Below, piece after piece: positions 44,353 through 54,242 of a stretch of 64,000 nt of DNA. Below the pieces are notes generated by a model. That model was not told the origin of the DNA, searched no databases, and was given only the letters and a program-made list of their open reading frames with translations. Where the stretch lies: contig CM053267.1 of NCBI GenBank assembly GCA_028583415.1, forward strand, positions 372,001 through 436,000, written 5' to 3'. Made by a program: the position numbers and the translations under genes. This stretch comes from Protea cynaroides (taxonomy: Eukaryota; Streptophyta; Magnoliopsida; Proteales; Proteaceae). The stretch's first letter is position 1. Each line of letters opens with the position of its first letter.

Positions 44353-46224
44353 CTGCATCAAGAACTAAAAATATTCGATGTCGAAAGGGTGAGCACACAT
44401 TACGGCTCAGTGAGCAAACAAAACATTGCAACAAACATATGCATGCATTCAATTCATATCTTTGGTCTGATTTTTAAGTTTGTAATGTGCTATAAAAAGG
44501 TTTGGTAGCCGCCGCACCTCTATACACAAGTGTGTGAATCTATCCAATGGATCAAACAACACTGTCATCCCACATGCACCACCATGGATTAGAGATAGAG
44601 CTAAAGTGTCTGGATCAAACATCTTCAATACTTCCCCTGATGTCCTACTCATATCAACACGTAAACCCCTATTGGCGAGGGCTTACAAACTGGGCTCGCA
44701 ACTAACCAATTCTAATGCCATACAGTGTATCCAAGGCCTCACCCCAGCATCCCTCAATATTTCCATAAAGATAGAGTTAAGGTCCCCCGACAGAGTCAGA
44801 GACCACACGGTCTGAGACCACCTCCCCTGATGCCCTACGACGTAATAGTTCTACTAAGGTAATGGCGATATGACGATGTTAGTGGGTAAGAATTGAGTAG
44901 AGATAGAGCTATAGTCTGGTGACAAGATCGAAGACCACCATGCCACGTCCTTCCCCTGATGCTTCATTCGCATCCAATACACCAACCACACACATTCATT
45001 CACATGTCTATTCCTAGCATCATCATCATCATCATATTATAAATAAACGGAAATAAATATGCATGAACAGTAATAGCAAGAATATTGGATGACATGTGAG
45101 ATGCACATTTCAAGCATACAAACATAGAATCAATCATGGCATTGGACTCAATAAAAATAAAATAGTTTGTTATTATCCAATTAGTTTAGGTCTTGTTCCC
45201 TCACCTTTGATGGATGGTTGTTCCTCTTCCAAGCTTTGTAAATCTCTTTTGGACCACTTGAGAACCTAATAAATTTATGGATTCTAAGTTAGAGTTCATA
45301 CTCATTAATTAAAATGTTTAAATGTCCCATTTGGAATCAATCAGACCTCCAGAAGCTGAGTGGTTGCAGGTGTGGCTACACCTATAGTCTCAGTTTCTGT
45401 GACTACAGGGTGTGTGGTGGATACGTGTGGTCACATATCATGCAACCACACACATGCGACCACACCATCCCTGAAAACTTCTTGAGGGGGTGTGGTCGAT
45501 ACATGTGCCTCGTGTAACCATAGTTGTGACCACACGAGTATTTGGTCGACTTTATTCTCACTTTAATCCCTTCATGATTTGATTCCTTGAACTATCATTA
45601 GGGTCCTTCCTATGATTGATCTTTGGTCTTAATTTAGTATTTTTCACAATCATCTACTTCAACCTACTCTTTATGAATTTCCTTTGAGTTTTCGTCTATG
45701 GGTTTCATGGTTGAGATCCTACTTTGAATCAATACTTCCTCCATGATCTATTCTAGGCATTCAACTAAGGTAGGGGATGTTTTCATACCTTAAACTTACT
45801 GAAGAATCAAAGCTCTCTCTGAAATTCCTTCTCTTAGTCTTCCTCTTCGATTCTCCTTCACTTCCTCCTCCTCTCTTTCTCCCTCTTTCAGTTTGAGTTC
45901 TAAAAGAATGAAAGAGGCTAAGGGACGTCCTATATATAGAGGAAAACCCTCCATATAGAGTCCTACTTTGATTAGGAAAGAACCCCTCTTCAGATTAGGA
46001 AGGTTTCCTAATCACGGAGTCAGTTTGACATCGTGTGGTCGCACATGGAGTCGCAGGATCCGTTAACCACACGTCCCAAATCTGTGACCACACGTCCCAG
46101 ACTCCTGTGGCCTCACTATTTTGAGGTGTGGCCGACCACACCTCTGAATTGTACTTCAGCTCACCAGAAGTGAGACGATCATGGATGATTGACGACAATG
46201 TCTTACAAAAACCAGTACCATGTC

Positions 46225-46917
46225 TCGGCCTCCGATGATAACGACAAAAGCGCGTTAGCGCAACGGTGCTCGTAGATCAGCTCGACCACCGGGAGAGAGT
46301 GCTCTACGATCAGCTTACTCAAATAGGGGCGAAAGGACTTGCTTGTTGCCGGAGTTTGCTTATTCGCCAATCTGGCTACAACTATAGGTATGCGGGAGGA
46401 GCTTACTTACTGTCCTTCCTAACCTTCCGAGAGCCTTCGCCATTTCAACTGGGCTTGAAAGCTTGACTTCTTAGCTAGTAGCCCGAACGCTTAGTAGCCG
46501 AAAAAGACCAATTCTGAGTTGCGCGGTAGCCCGTTATATAGGGTGGTCTACGATCAGCTTTTCTTGCTTACTCGTAGACCACCTGATTTACAACCAGCCT
46601 ACGGTCGAGCTGGTCTACGACCACCCTTCCTCTGATGAATAGAACCTTTCAACGAGATAGTGTTTTTTCAAATCTCTCAAAATGGAATCTGTTCCAAACA
46701 TATATGCCATGGTTCCGGAAAATTTGGTCACGTAGATCTTCTATTTCGCCAGAATTCATTGATTGCTCCGTACGAATTTACAATGGAAAAACTCTTGTTC
46801 GTTGTAAGATCACTGAAGGAAAGGTTGGTCATAAATTTGGAGAGTTTGCTTTTACACGGAAACGATGACCTTCGAGAACAAATATTGGACCGGGAAGAAA
46901 AAAGGGGAAAATGTTTA
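46225..46917 (+). other. Nuclear insertion of mitochondrial DNA (NUMT) in LTR F
   Basis: This interval has no counterpart in related LTRs and ends with rps19 sequence. The upstream 400 bases contain repeated GGTCTACGATCAGCTT-like phrases and no frame I recognise. They could be mitochondrial intergenic DNA. Borders are estimated from where LTR-like GACCACACGTC sequence resumes (46920) and where it is lost (about 46225). Confidence 0.6.
46716..46913 (+). pseudogene. rps19: Mitochondrial ribosomal protein S19 fragment
   Basis: The frame reads RKIWSRRSSISPEF, VRIYNGKTLVRCKITEGKVG, then GHKFGEFAFTRKR. This is the conserved body of plant mitochondrial S19, which binds the small-subunit rRNA in mitochondria. 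A TGA at 46866-46868 interrupts it, and homology continues as PSRTNIGPGRKKGK. The N-terminal third of S19 is absent: an unrelated sequence (MNRTFQRDSVF...) supplies the upstream open frame. It is not expected to be functional in the nucleus. Confidence 0.85.
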
Positions 46918-47078
46918 GGTATGCGACCACACGTCTCAATTAGATGATTTATGGTTCGAAATTACATACCTAGTCTTGTGGTTTCTTCATGCACTTGGTC
47001 CACTTGGTCCGACCACGATAGAAAGACCTGATACAAGGTGGTAAGACTGAGTTAGTACGATACTGGTCTTACAAATTC

Positions 47079-47809
47079 CGTGTACTCTATTGAAACACCA
47101 CTTAATTGTGTTCATACTTGTTGCTAAAATCCATGCTCTAATCTTTCGAGGTGAGACTATCTACAGATGACAAAGGATAAGAACAAAGGAAGTCGGGTTT
47201 TTAGCCCTAGGGTTCCTCTGATGATTAAGTCAAGGCTCCAAATCGCAAGCAATAATTGATGTTAGTACTTTCCAAAAGTTGAACCTGATGAATAGTAAAT
47301 ACGGAGTGGTAAAAAGTAGAAATGAACAGTAAATTCTAGATTCGGATGATTAAACCTTGAGATTCGATCCATTTTTATAGGGGTTTGGAATGAATCTAGA
47401 GTGGATCCCGTGCACCTTTGGGGTACAATTATGGAATTCCAAAGATAGGATTTGCCCCTGACTTAAGCTAATAAAGTTGTACCTCTGAGTGCTCTTTTAG
47501 TTAAAAGACAAATTTGCCACTAATGTCTTGGGGGCTTTGAGGACGGCCACGTGTCATGCTCCACTTGGTCAGTGCTATTTATACCTGATATGGGAGGATA
47601 CACCTCCCCCAATTGGGTCTGGACACGTATATATTAAAGCCTGAACAAGGAGGGCCCCACTCGCATCGTCAAACTTAGAGGGCTGAAACAAAAGCAGCTC
47701 CTGATGAATCAAAACCACCAATGAGAATAGTGAAGAACCTCGGAGCCTCACTATCATGAAGGCCTTGTAGGATCACTATCTTGAAATCTCAGAGCCTCGT
47801 GGCCCCATG
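47079..47809. other. Unassigned sequence between LTRs F and D
   Basis: I see no gene, repeat or element end here. It contains an AAAGGATAAGAACAAAGG stretch and scattered short frames only. Confidence 0.3.
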
Positions 47810-49353
47810 TGTCATACCCCAATTCTGGACTAACCAGAGTAGTGTAATGAACCGTCAATAAACCAACGGTTCAATCAGGATCTCATATAGGTCATATCCA
47901 CCATATCAAACCATACACACATTCTACGGTAACAATCAGAGATAATAAACAAATAAGCCAAAGTCTTTATAAATAATGAACTGAGTATCTAATAGTGATA
48001 AATAAATATTTAATCCAGTTATCTTCAAATAACTCAAGACATAAAATAAAATAATCAATTACATGTTCGGTAGTTAAAATAACTAAATTAATCAAAGACA
48101 CATTGATTACACTCGCATGAAGGATCATGCGCATCTTCTACAACTTCTACGTCCATAGCCGCCATGTATTCATATGACGGTACATTCATGTAATCTTCTA
48201 CAGTAGTATCTGCAACATTAAATAAAAATATTTGACGTCGAAAGGGTGAGCACACATCATGGCTCAATGAGCAAACAAAACAAAGTGCAAATATATGCAT
48301 GTATTCAATTTAATATCTTTGGCCTGATTTTTAAGTTTGCAATATGCTATAGAAAGGTTTGGCGGTCACCGCACCTCTATAGATGAGTGTGTGAATCCAC
48401 CCAATGGATCAAACATCATTGTTGTCCCACATACACCCACCATGGAATAAAGATTGAGCTAAAGTGTTCGGATCACACACCACCAATACTTCCCCTGTTG
48501 CCTTACCCATACCAACACGTTAGTCCTATTGGCGAGGGCTTACAAATTGGGCTCGCAACTAACCAATCTTAATGTCATCCAATGTATCCAAGGCCTCACC
48601 CAGCATCCCTCAATACATGCATAGAGATGGAGCTAAGGCTCCTCGGCAGAGTCAAAGACCACACTGTCTGAGACCACTTCCCTTGATGTCCTACGACGTA
48701 ATAGTTCTGCTAAGGTAATGGCGATACAACGATGTCAATGGGCTAGACTTGAGTAAAGATAGAGCTAGAGTCTGGTGACTAGGATGAACCATAATGTCTT
48801 GTCCTCCCCCTGATGCTCCACTCGCATCCAACACACTAACCACAGACACACACACACACAATCACATGCCTATTCCTAGCATCACCATCATCATTATATT
48901 ATAAATAGACAGAAGTAAACATGCATGAGCAATAATAATAGCAATATTGGATGACATGTGAGATGCACATTACAAACATACAATCATAAAATCAATCATG
49001 GCATTGAACTCAATAAATAAGCAGTTTGTTATTATCTAATTAGTTTAGGTCTTGTTCTCTCACATTTTAACAAAATTCGATCTCCTTTCAAGCCTTGTAA
49101 TTCTCTTTGAATCAATTTAATAATCTGAAAATTACATAGATTTAAGTTAGGATTCTTATGTAACATGTTACAGTAGTCAAAAATTAAAAATAGATCGTTG
49201 ATAGGTGCCTGATTGGTCCTATGGTCTCATACTGTGTTGACCTTACCTCGTATGGTGGATACCTTATGGTCGCATTATATGCGACCATACCTGCGACCAT
49301 ACGGTTCCTGAATTCTTTCCGAATGGCTATGGTTGATACTCTGATTATGCTAT
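47810..49353 (-). mobile_element. LTR D (Tekay-type), left part, split by element C
   Basis: It begins TGTCATACCCC and has the conserved layout of mini-exon, GAGCACACATCATGGCTCA block, microsatellite and TGGTCGCA/GCGACCATAC array (49225-49353). Element C interrupts it at 49353. The array resumes at 61346 for about 80 bases and then the LTR is truncated before its promoter. Confidence 0.75.
48088..48209 (-). CDS. LTR-encoded short Cys-motif exon (family D)
   Basis: Acceptor GTTGCAG/A, then DTTVEDYMNVPSYEYMAAM, an acidic run and DPSCECNQCVFD with stop at 48088. The ATG at the MN position is present. Confidence 0.5.
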
Positions 49354-49706
49354 TGTAAGACCTGTGTCAATCTAACCCGGTCTTACCACCTTGAACCAGG
49401 TTTACCCATCATGGTCGAGTCAAATGGACCAAGGGCGTGAAGGAGATCGAGATCTCAGGTATCAAATCGACCCAAAAATACTTAAATTAGGGGAAGGGTC
49501 GCATACCCAGCCAAGGAGGGTCGGACCTCCCATAACAGAAAGTCAGACCCTTAGTTTTGAAGGGAGGGTCGGACAACTTAGAGAACCTAGGGTCTATGGG
49601 ATCATCGACCCTCAGTTGCCTCCGAAACTGAAATTAGGAAATTTCCTAATTTTTGATTTGGATTCTTTCGTAATCTCAAAGGGACTTATTTTAGGATGTT
49701 CCTACT

Positions 49707-49860
49707 CTATTTAAAGGACGTCCCTAAGCCTCTTTCACTCCTTTCACAACCCTAATTGAATTGAGAGAAAGAGAAGAGAAGGAAAAGAAGAAGAAGAGAA
49801 GCAAGGAAGAGAATTTAGCCAAAAGAGAAGAGTTGCAGAGAAAGAGTATTCTTCTCAGGT
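49707..49860 (+). promoter_or_regulatory. Core promoter, ATG-free leader exon and donor in the 5' LTR of C
   Basis: CTATTTAAAGG (49707-49717) is followed by a purine-rich leader without any ATG, ending at CTTCTCAG/GTATGG (GT at 49859-49860). The same arrangement occurs at 59405 onwards in the 3' LTR, and in H and B. Confidence 0.55.
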
Positions 49861-51176
49861 ATGGATACTAATTCAATGAGTTTCTACAGACCTTAGGTTA
49901 GATATTGATGAGAGTGTGATCTCAAAGAAACCCAAACCATCAACCTATGGTTAGGTTTTCATGGAAAACCATAGGAGAATGCATGAAAGCTATTTAGGTG
50001 GATGATTCATGGTTCCAGACCATGGAATGAATGTTGAATGGAATGTAGGAGCAAGCCATAGGATCCCAAGCACGGAGAATGGACTAAAAGAGGGAAATTG
50101 ACCAAAGTACACCGAGGGTCGCATCGAGGGTCAATGACCATTCGACCCCAGGTGATCCTAACTATAGACCCTCAGTGTTCGGGAAGTTCAGATTCTGGGG
50201 AGGGTCGCACCCAGGGTCGATCAGGACTCCGACCCTACCTCCAACCCGCAGTTAACAACATGGTTTTTAAATTCAAAATTTATTCTAATTAATTCTATCG
50301 ACTTTGTTAGGTCTTCTAGCAATACAATAACAATATAAAAGGATTCTAAAGCTTGGAAAAGTATCTATTAGCAAGCTAAGGTGAGGAAACAGAACTCTAA
50401 ACTAATTGATTAATAACAAACTGTTTTCTATTTTCTTGAGTCCAATGCCATGCTTGATTTTATGCGAATATGTTTGTAATGTGCTTACAACATGCCATCC
50501 AATATTTCTATTACTTGTTCATGCATTTTTATTTTATTGTTTATAACATGATGATGATGATGATGATAGGAATAGGCATGTGATTGTATGTGTGTGGTTG
50601 GTGTACTTGATGCGAGCGAGTATCAGGGGAGGTGTGATGAGAACGTCAATAAACGTTAACCTTTGGCGGGTCTCAACACTTTAGCTCTATCTCTATCTCA
50701 AGTTTTGTGCATTAGCATCGTCGTATCGCCATTACTTTAGCAGAACTATTATGTCGTAGAGTATCAGGGGAGGTGGTCTCGGTCCTTGTAGTCTCTGACT
50801 CTACCGGGGGGCCTTAGCTCTATCTCTATGGATATTCTGAGGGATGCTGGGGTGAGGCCTTGGATACACTGTTTGGCATTAGGATTGGTTAGTTGCGAGC
50901 CCAGTTTGCAAGCCCTCGCTAATAGGGGCTTACGTGTTGGTATGGCACTATATTGCAATAAACGTTAACCTTTGTTATATAATGTTCATGATTGGGGTGG
51001 ATGGGGACGACGATAAACGTTAACCTTCGGGCGGACTTCCACACCCTGTGTATAGAGGCGAGGTTAATAAACGTTAACCTTTGACCACCCAACCTTTCTA
51101 TTGCGCATTGCAAACTATAAACCAGACCAAAGATATGAATTGATTGCATGCATATGTATTGTTGTATTGTTTTGTC

Positions 51177-51239
51177 TACTCACTGAGCCGTGATGTGTGC
51201 TCACCCCTCGACGTAGATTATTTTTAGTTGATGATGCAG
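51177..51239 (+). promoter_or_regulatory. Conserved block before the LTR mini-exon (3' splice region, possible hairpin)
   Basis: TACTCACTGAGCCG, TGTGTGCTCACCCCTCGACG, a T-rich run and GATGCAG. Versions exist in A, B, D, E, F, H and I. The shared core is TGAGC...GAGCTCACCC/GTGCTCACCC, in several families an inverted repeat (clearest in E, TGAGCTC/GAGCTCA). ACTCAC and CTGAG fit branch-point sequence about 50 bases before AG. Confidence 0.5.
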
Positions 51240-51259
51240 GTTATATCATTGAAGATTAT

Positions 51260-51361
51260 ATGAATGCTCCAGCATACGGGAACGTAGCGGCGATGGAAGC
51301 TGAAGCTGAAGTAGATACACATGACTCCTCTTGCGAGTGCAACTCATGTATATTCGATTAG
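51260..51361 (+). CDS. LTR-encoded short Cys-motif peptide, 33 residues (5' LTR of C)
   Basis: This is the reference copy of a small exon-encoded frame shared by seven LTR families in the window. The exon starts at 51240 (GATGCAG/G). In frame, YIIEDY precedes the ATG at 51260, and the peptide is MNAPAYGNVAAMEAEAE, then DTHDSSCECNSCIFD and TAG. Conserved features are TVED(Y/F), an acidic middle and a C-terminal CxCxxC. Upstream of the splice site the same frame is closed (TGA in B and C) and shifts between families, so the conserved frame begins at the exon border. The leader exon has no ATG, so 51260 would be the first AUG of the spliced RNA. No known family is recognised. CxCxxC could bind a metal. 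Confidence 0.5.
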   Translation: MNAPAYGNVAAMEAEAEVDTHDSSCECNSCIFD

Positions 51362-51647
51362 ATATTTTTCTAGAATTCTTTATTTAGATTTAATAAAGAC
51401 ATGTATTTGATAATTATTTATGTCTCAGTTGATACAGAATAATTTGCTATTTAAATATTAATATCACAGTAGATTCTCAGTTCATTTTATTATAAGACTT
51501 CCGCTATTGTGTATTTACTCTGATTATGGTTATGGATGTATGGGGTTAAGATAACACGGATATAACCTACTCGAGATCCTAGTTGAACCGTTGGTTTGCT
51601 AGCGGTTCATCACACCATTCTGAATAGTGTGGAATTGGGGTGTGACA

Positions 51648-51662
51648 ACTTGGTATCAGAGC
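51648..51662 (+). other. Primer-binding site of element C
   Basis: ACTTGGTATCAGAGC directly after the 5' LTR, complementary to the initiator tRNA-Met 3' end. Confidence 0.92.
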
Positions 51663-51925
51663 CTCTCAGGCCTTGTCCGCTGAACTAACATACATTCGAG
51701 AAAATTGTGAACTAAGATATGATAAAAGTAAAAACCATAATATTAACACACTATAAGCACCAGTGATGGTTGAGACTAAATTTAAAAAGAGAATAATGCA
51801 TCTATTAAAGGGGAAACAAGTTACATACAATCAGAGAGAGAAGCAAAACGTATATACATAACTAAAGAAGAGTACAGTCCACAACCCGGATAATTACTCT
51901 GTAGTACAAGGAAAATAAAGTACAA

Positions 51926-53284
51926 TCAAGAAGCGAGAGGTGAAGGAGGAGGCGGGGCCTCACGATCTCTGTCATAGTCCTCAGCATAGACTCTAGTCTA
52001 CTAGGCTATCTGAGTCTGGGTCGTCTGTAGACTAGTTGTGAGATCGGCTACCCTCCGATCAGTGGCACGCTGAACCTCTATGAGCTCTCCCACCCGTGTG
52101 TCTGATATGTGCTGGGAGGCTAGCAGCTCATCCACTCTCACATGCTGAGCGTCTAGCAACTCCTCCATCCTCAGATCAGATCTACGCTGAGCCTCCCTGA
52201 TCTCCTGCAACATCTCCATTAGATTAGGAGGTGGGCGTGAAGGACCAGCTGCATGAAAAGGACCAGTCTCAGGTACCGGATCTGCCGCAGAAGAAGTACC
52301 AACTCCAGCCGCATGCGTAGGTGAAGGCGGTGGTATCGAGTCAACATCCATATACATACGGTCGTCATCATCGACAGGATCCACATGAGCTCTAGCAGTG
52401 GCAGCAGCAGCCTCAGCATCAGCCATCTCAATGCGAGTGTGAGGGCGTACCATCTCGTTCCTCTCCTCGTCACTAACTTGGGCATCCCGCATACCCATCT
52501 TGCAGATAGCCTCCCAATCTAGAGGGGACGAGAAAGTCTTCTCCTGAATCTTCTCATCCACTAACTCAACCCCCAGGCGGGTCAGTAGAACGGTAATCAT
52601 ACGTCCATAGGGTAGATTACCCCTATGACCGGACAATGTAGCACTAATCATGGTCCGCATGATGATGTAGGGAAGACAGACTGGTTGTCTAGTGCAAATA
52701 CTATATATCATAAACTGGGTCAGCTGAGAAACCCTCTCATAGTGCCCACTCTATGGAATCAGATTATGCTGGATAATCTTGCAGAAGACCCGTGGAGCTG
52801 GACGCATGTAACAAGCTCTCATCTGCCAGCGATCAGGTCGTAGCAGCTGATTGTCGATCTCTGCCCTCATCTCCATGGAAACAAACTGGGGCTCTCCAGG
52901 TGCACAGTAAACCATGGGGCCATCATAAGGAATGCCCAGCAGATCGGCCAGTTGCCGATAGTCAAATGAAATGTGCACCCCTTTAACATAGCTGGTGATG
53001 CTTAACTCTTGACCACGCTCAACGTCATTGTAATTCCCCACCACCTGGAGATTACAATAGAACTGGCACACCAAATCCAGACATGTGCACGCGTCGTAAG
53101 TGATGACAGGGAGCCACCCCATGTCACTGAATGCTCTCTCTACGTTGAACAAGGCTAGCTCAGCCAAGTTCACCATACGACCACCCTCCACTTTCTTACG
53201 AGCATAGTCGGCATACTATGCCTCGGCTTCATTAGAGCGAAAGCGAAGCGGATCACGAACTCTGGGTACCTTGGTACGAGCCAT
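51926..53284 (-). pseudogene. Antisense gene of element C (putative plant transposon protein family), in frame with few stops
   Basis: 453 codons from MARTKVPRVRDPLRF to the terminal stop with no frameshift. Stops are TAG near 53217, 52750 and two near 52000, all at codons open in B. From 52711 to 52001 there are 236 unbroken codons with LPYGRMITVLLTRLGVEL, an Asp-rich DDDDRMYMDVDS linker and a coiled-coil-like tail RRSDLRMEELLDAQ. The 5' UTR has an intron (53732 to 53290, minus strand). It runs opposite to gag-pol and starts about 950 bases before gag. Confidence 0.6.
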
Positions 53285-53884
53285 GGTATCTGCAGATAAG
53301 AAAGAAAAAGGGAGACAAGGAGTTAATAGGATAAAAATCCAAAATTTGACATTATAACGACGTAAATTGGCCAAAAGCCTCACTTTTCACCCGTACACGT
53401 GGGCAGGAGGACTTATGTAGGTTCCAACATATCCTACAACACTCACACAGTAGGAATTTGGAACTAATGAAGTCCAATTTGAAGGAATTTCAAGAAATCG
53501 AAAAAATTTCGACAAATTAGGGAAAACGAGCAAAAATCCAAGTTTCTCGATAACCAACCGATGAAATTAAAATTTCTTTGAGGGCTTTCATTCCTTGAGA
53601 CACCAATAACAAAATCCCCCAATAAAAATCGAATTTTTACGATTGGAAAAAGTTTAATTTGAAGAATACCAGTTAAATGAGCAAAAACCTAGAAATGGAA
53701 ACCTAAAAACAGGTAAAAATGAGAAAACATACCTATAGGGATGATGTGGACGTCGAAACCCGGACTCAAACTGACCAAAACTAGTGGAGTGACACTGTAG
53801 CAACTCAGAAGGGAGAGACGAGTCGAAACAGGAGGGAAATAATAAAAAATGACCCAAAATCGGATCTTAAAAATTTGATTTTTG

Positions 53885-54110
53885 GTCTGAGGGTCGGACA
53901 ATTCGACCAGAACCATCGACCCTCGGATCGACCCTCCCATCGACCCTCGGCTCTAGGGAATCTGACAGAAAACTAAGGGTCGGAACTGAGGGTCGGACAC
54001 CCATCGACCCTCACATCGACCCTCAGCTCTCGGGAAGAACAGGTCATTCCCAGTGTCGGATACTAAGGGTCGGACATACCATCGACCCTCACCATCGACC
54101 CTGCATAGAA
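53885..54110. repeat. GGGTCG motif array at the 5' end of the C antisense gene
   Basis: Eleven GGGTCG/CGACCC words in about 225 bases in both orientations, for example CATCGACCCTC. They lie between the antisense gene and gag and match the LTR arrays. Confidence 0.85.
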
Positions 54111-54242
54111 AAGACAGTATTTTTTTCATAAAATGAATTGAAATTTGAAAGTTTACATCGGTTAATGTGCCTACATGGAGTATAAATAATTTTCTCACTT
54201 ATTTTGATGATTTTCAGGCACCACCCATCTCAGAAAGAAAAT

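Larger units (their letters stand above)
43951..47073 (-). mobile_element. Solo LTR F of a Tekay-type family, containing mitochondrial DNA
   Basis: It begins TATCACACTTC (decayed TGTCACACC) and ends GGTCTTACA, with a perfect 5-bp duplication AATTC (43946-43950 and 47074-47078) and no internal region. Minus-strand features are a TATA-like CTATATATAGG near 45930-45940, a leader exon ending near 45790 (CTTCA/GTAAGT), a (CAT)n run near 45020, and the mini-exon. Motif arrays based on TGGTCGC/GCGACCACAC lie at 45350-45545 and 46030-46145. The extra length over other LTRs is the mitochondrial insert. Confidence 0.85.
49354..51647 (+). repeat. 5' LTR of element C
   Basis: 2294 bp. Contains GGGTCG arrays at 49490-49620 and 50105-50245, TATA at 49707-49717, leader exon to 49858, intron 49859-51239, (ATG)n at 50549-50568, four AAACGTTAACCTT words, the mini-exon, and AATAAA near 51391. 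Confidence 0.94.

Noticed and set aside
46240..46300. GCGCGTTAGCGCAACGG as part of a mitochondrial tRNA gene
   Set aside because: I could not fold a complete tRNA with anticodon arm and acceptor stem around it.
50549..50568. Regular short repeats in LTRs as CRISPR-like arrays
   Set aside because: They are (ATG)n microsatellites and degenerate promoter motifs in a plant genome, without spacer/repeat structure.
51651..51662. TGGTATCAGAGC sites as tRNA gene ends
   Set aside because: They are primer-binding sites complementary to tRNA-Met. No cloverleaf surrounds them.
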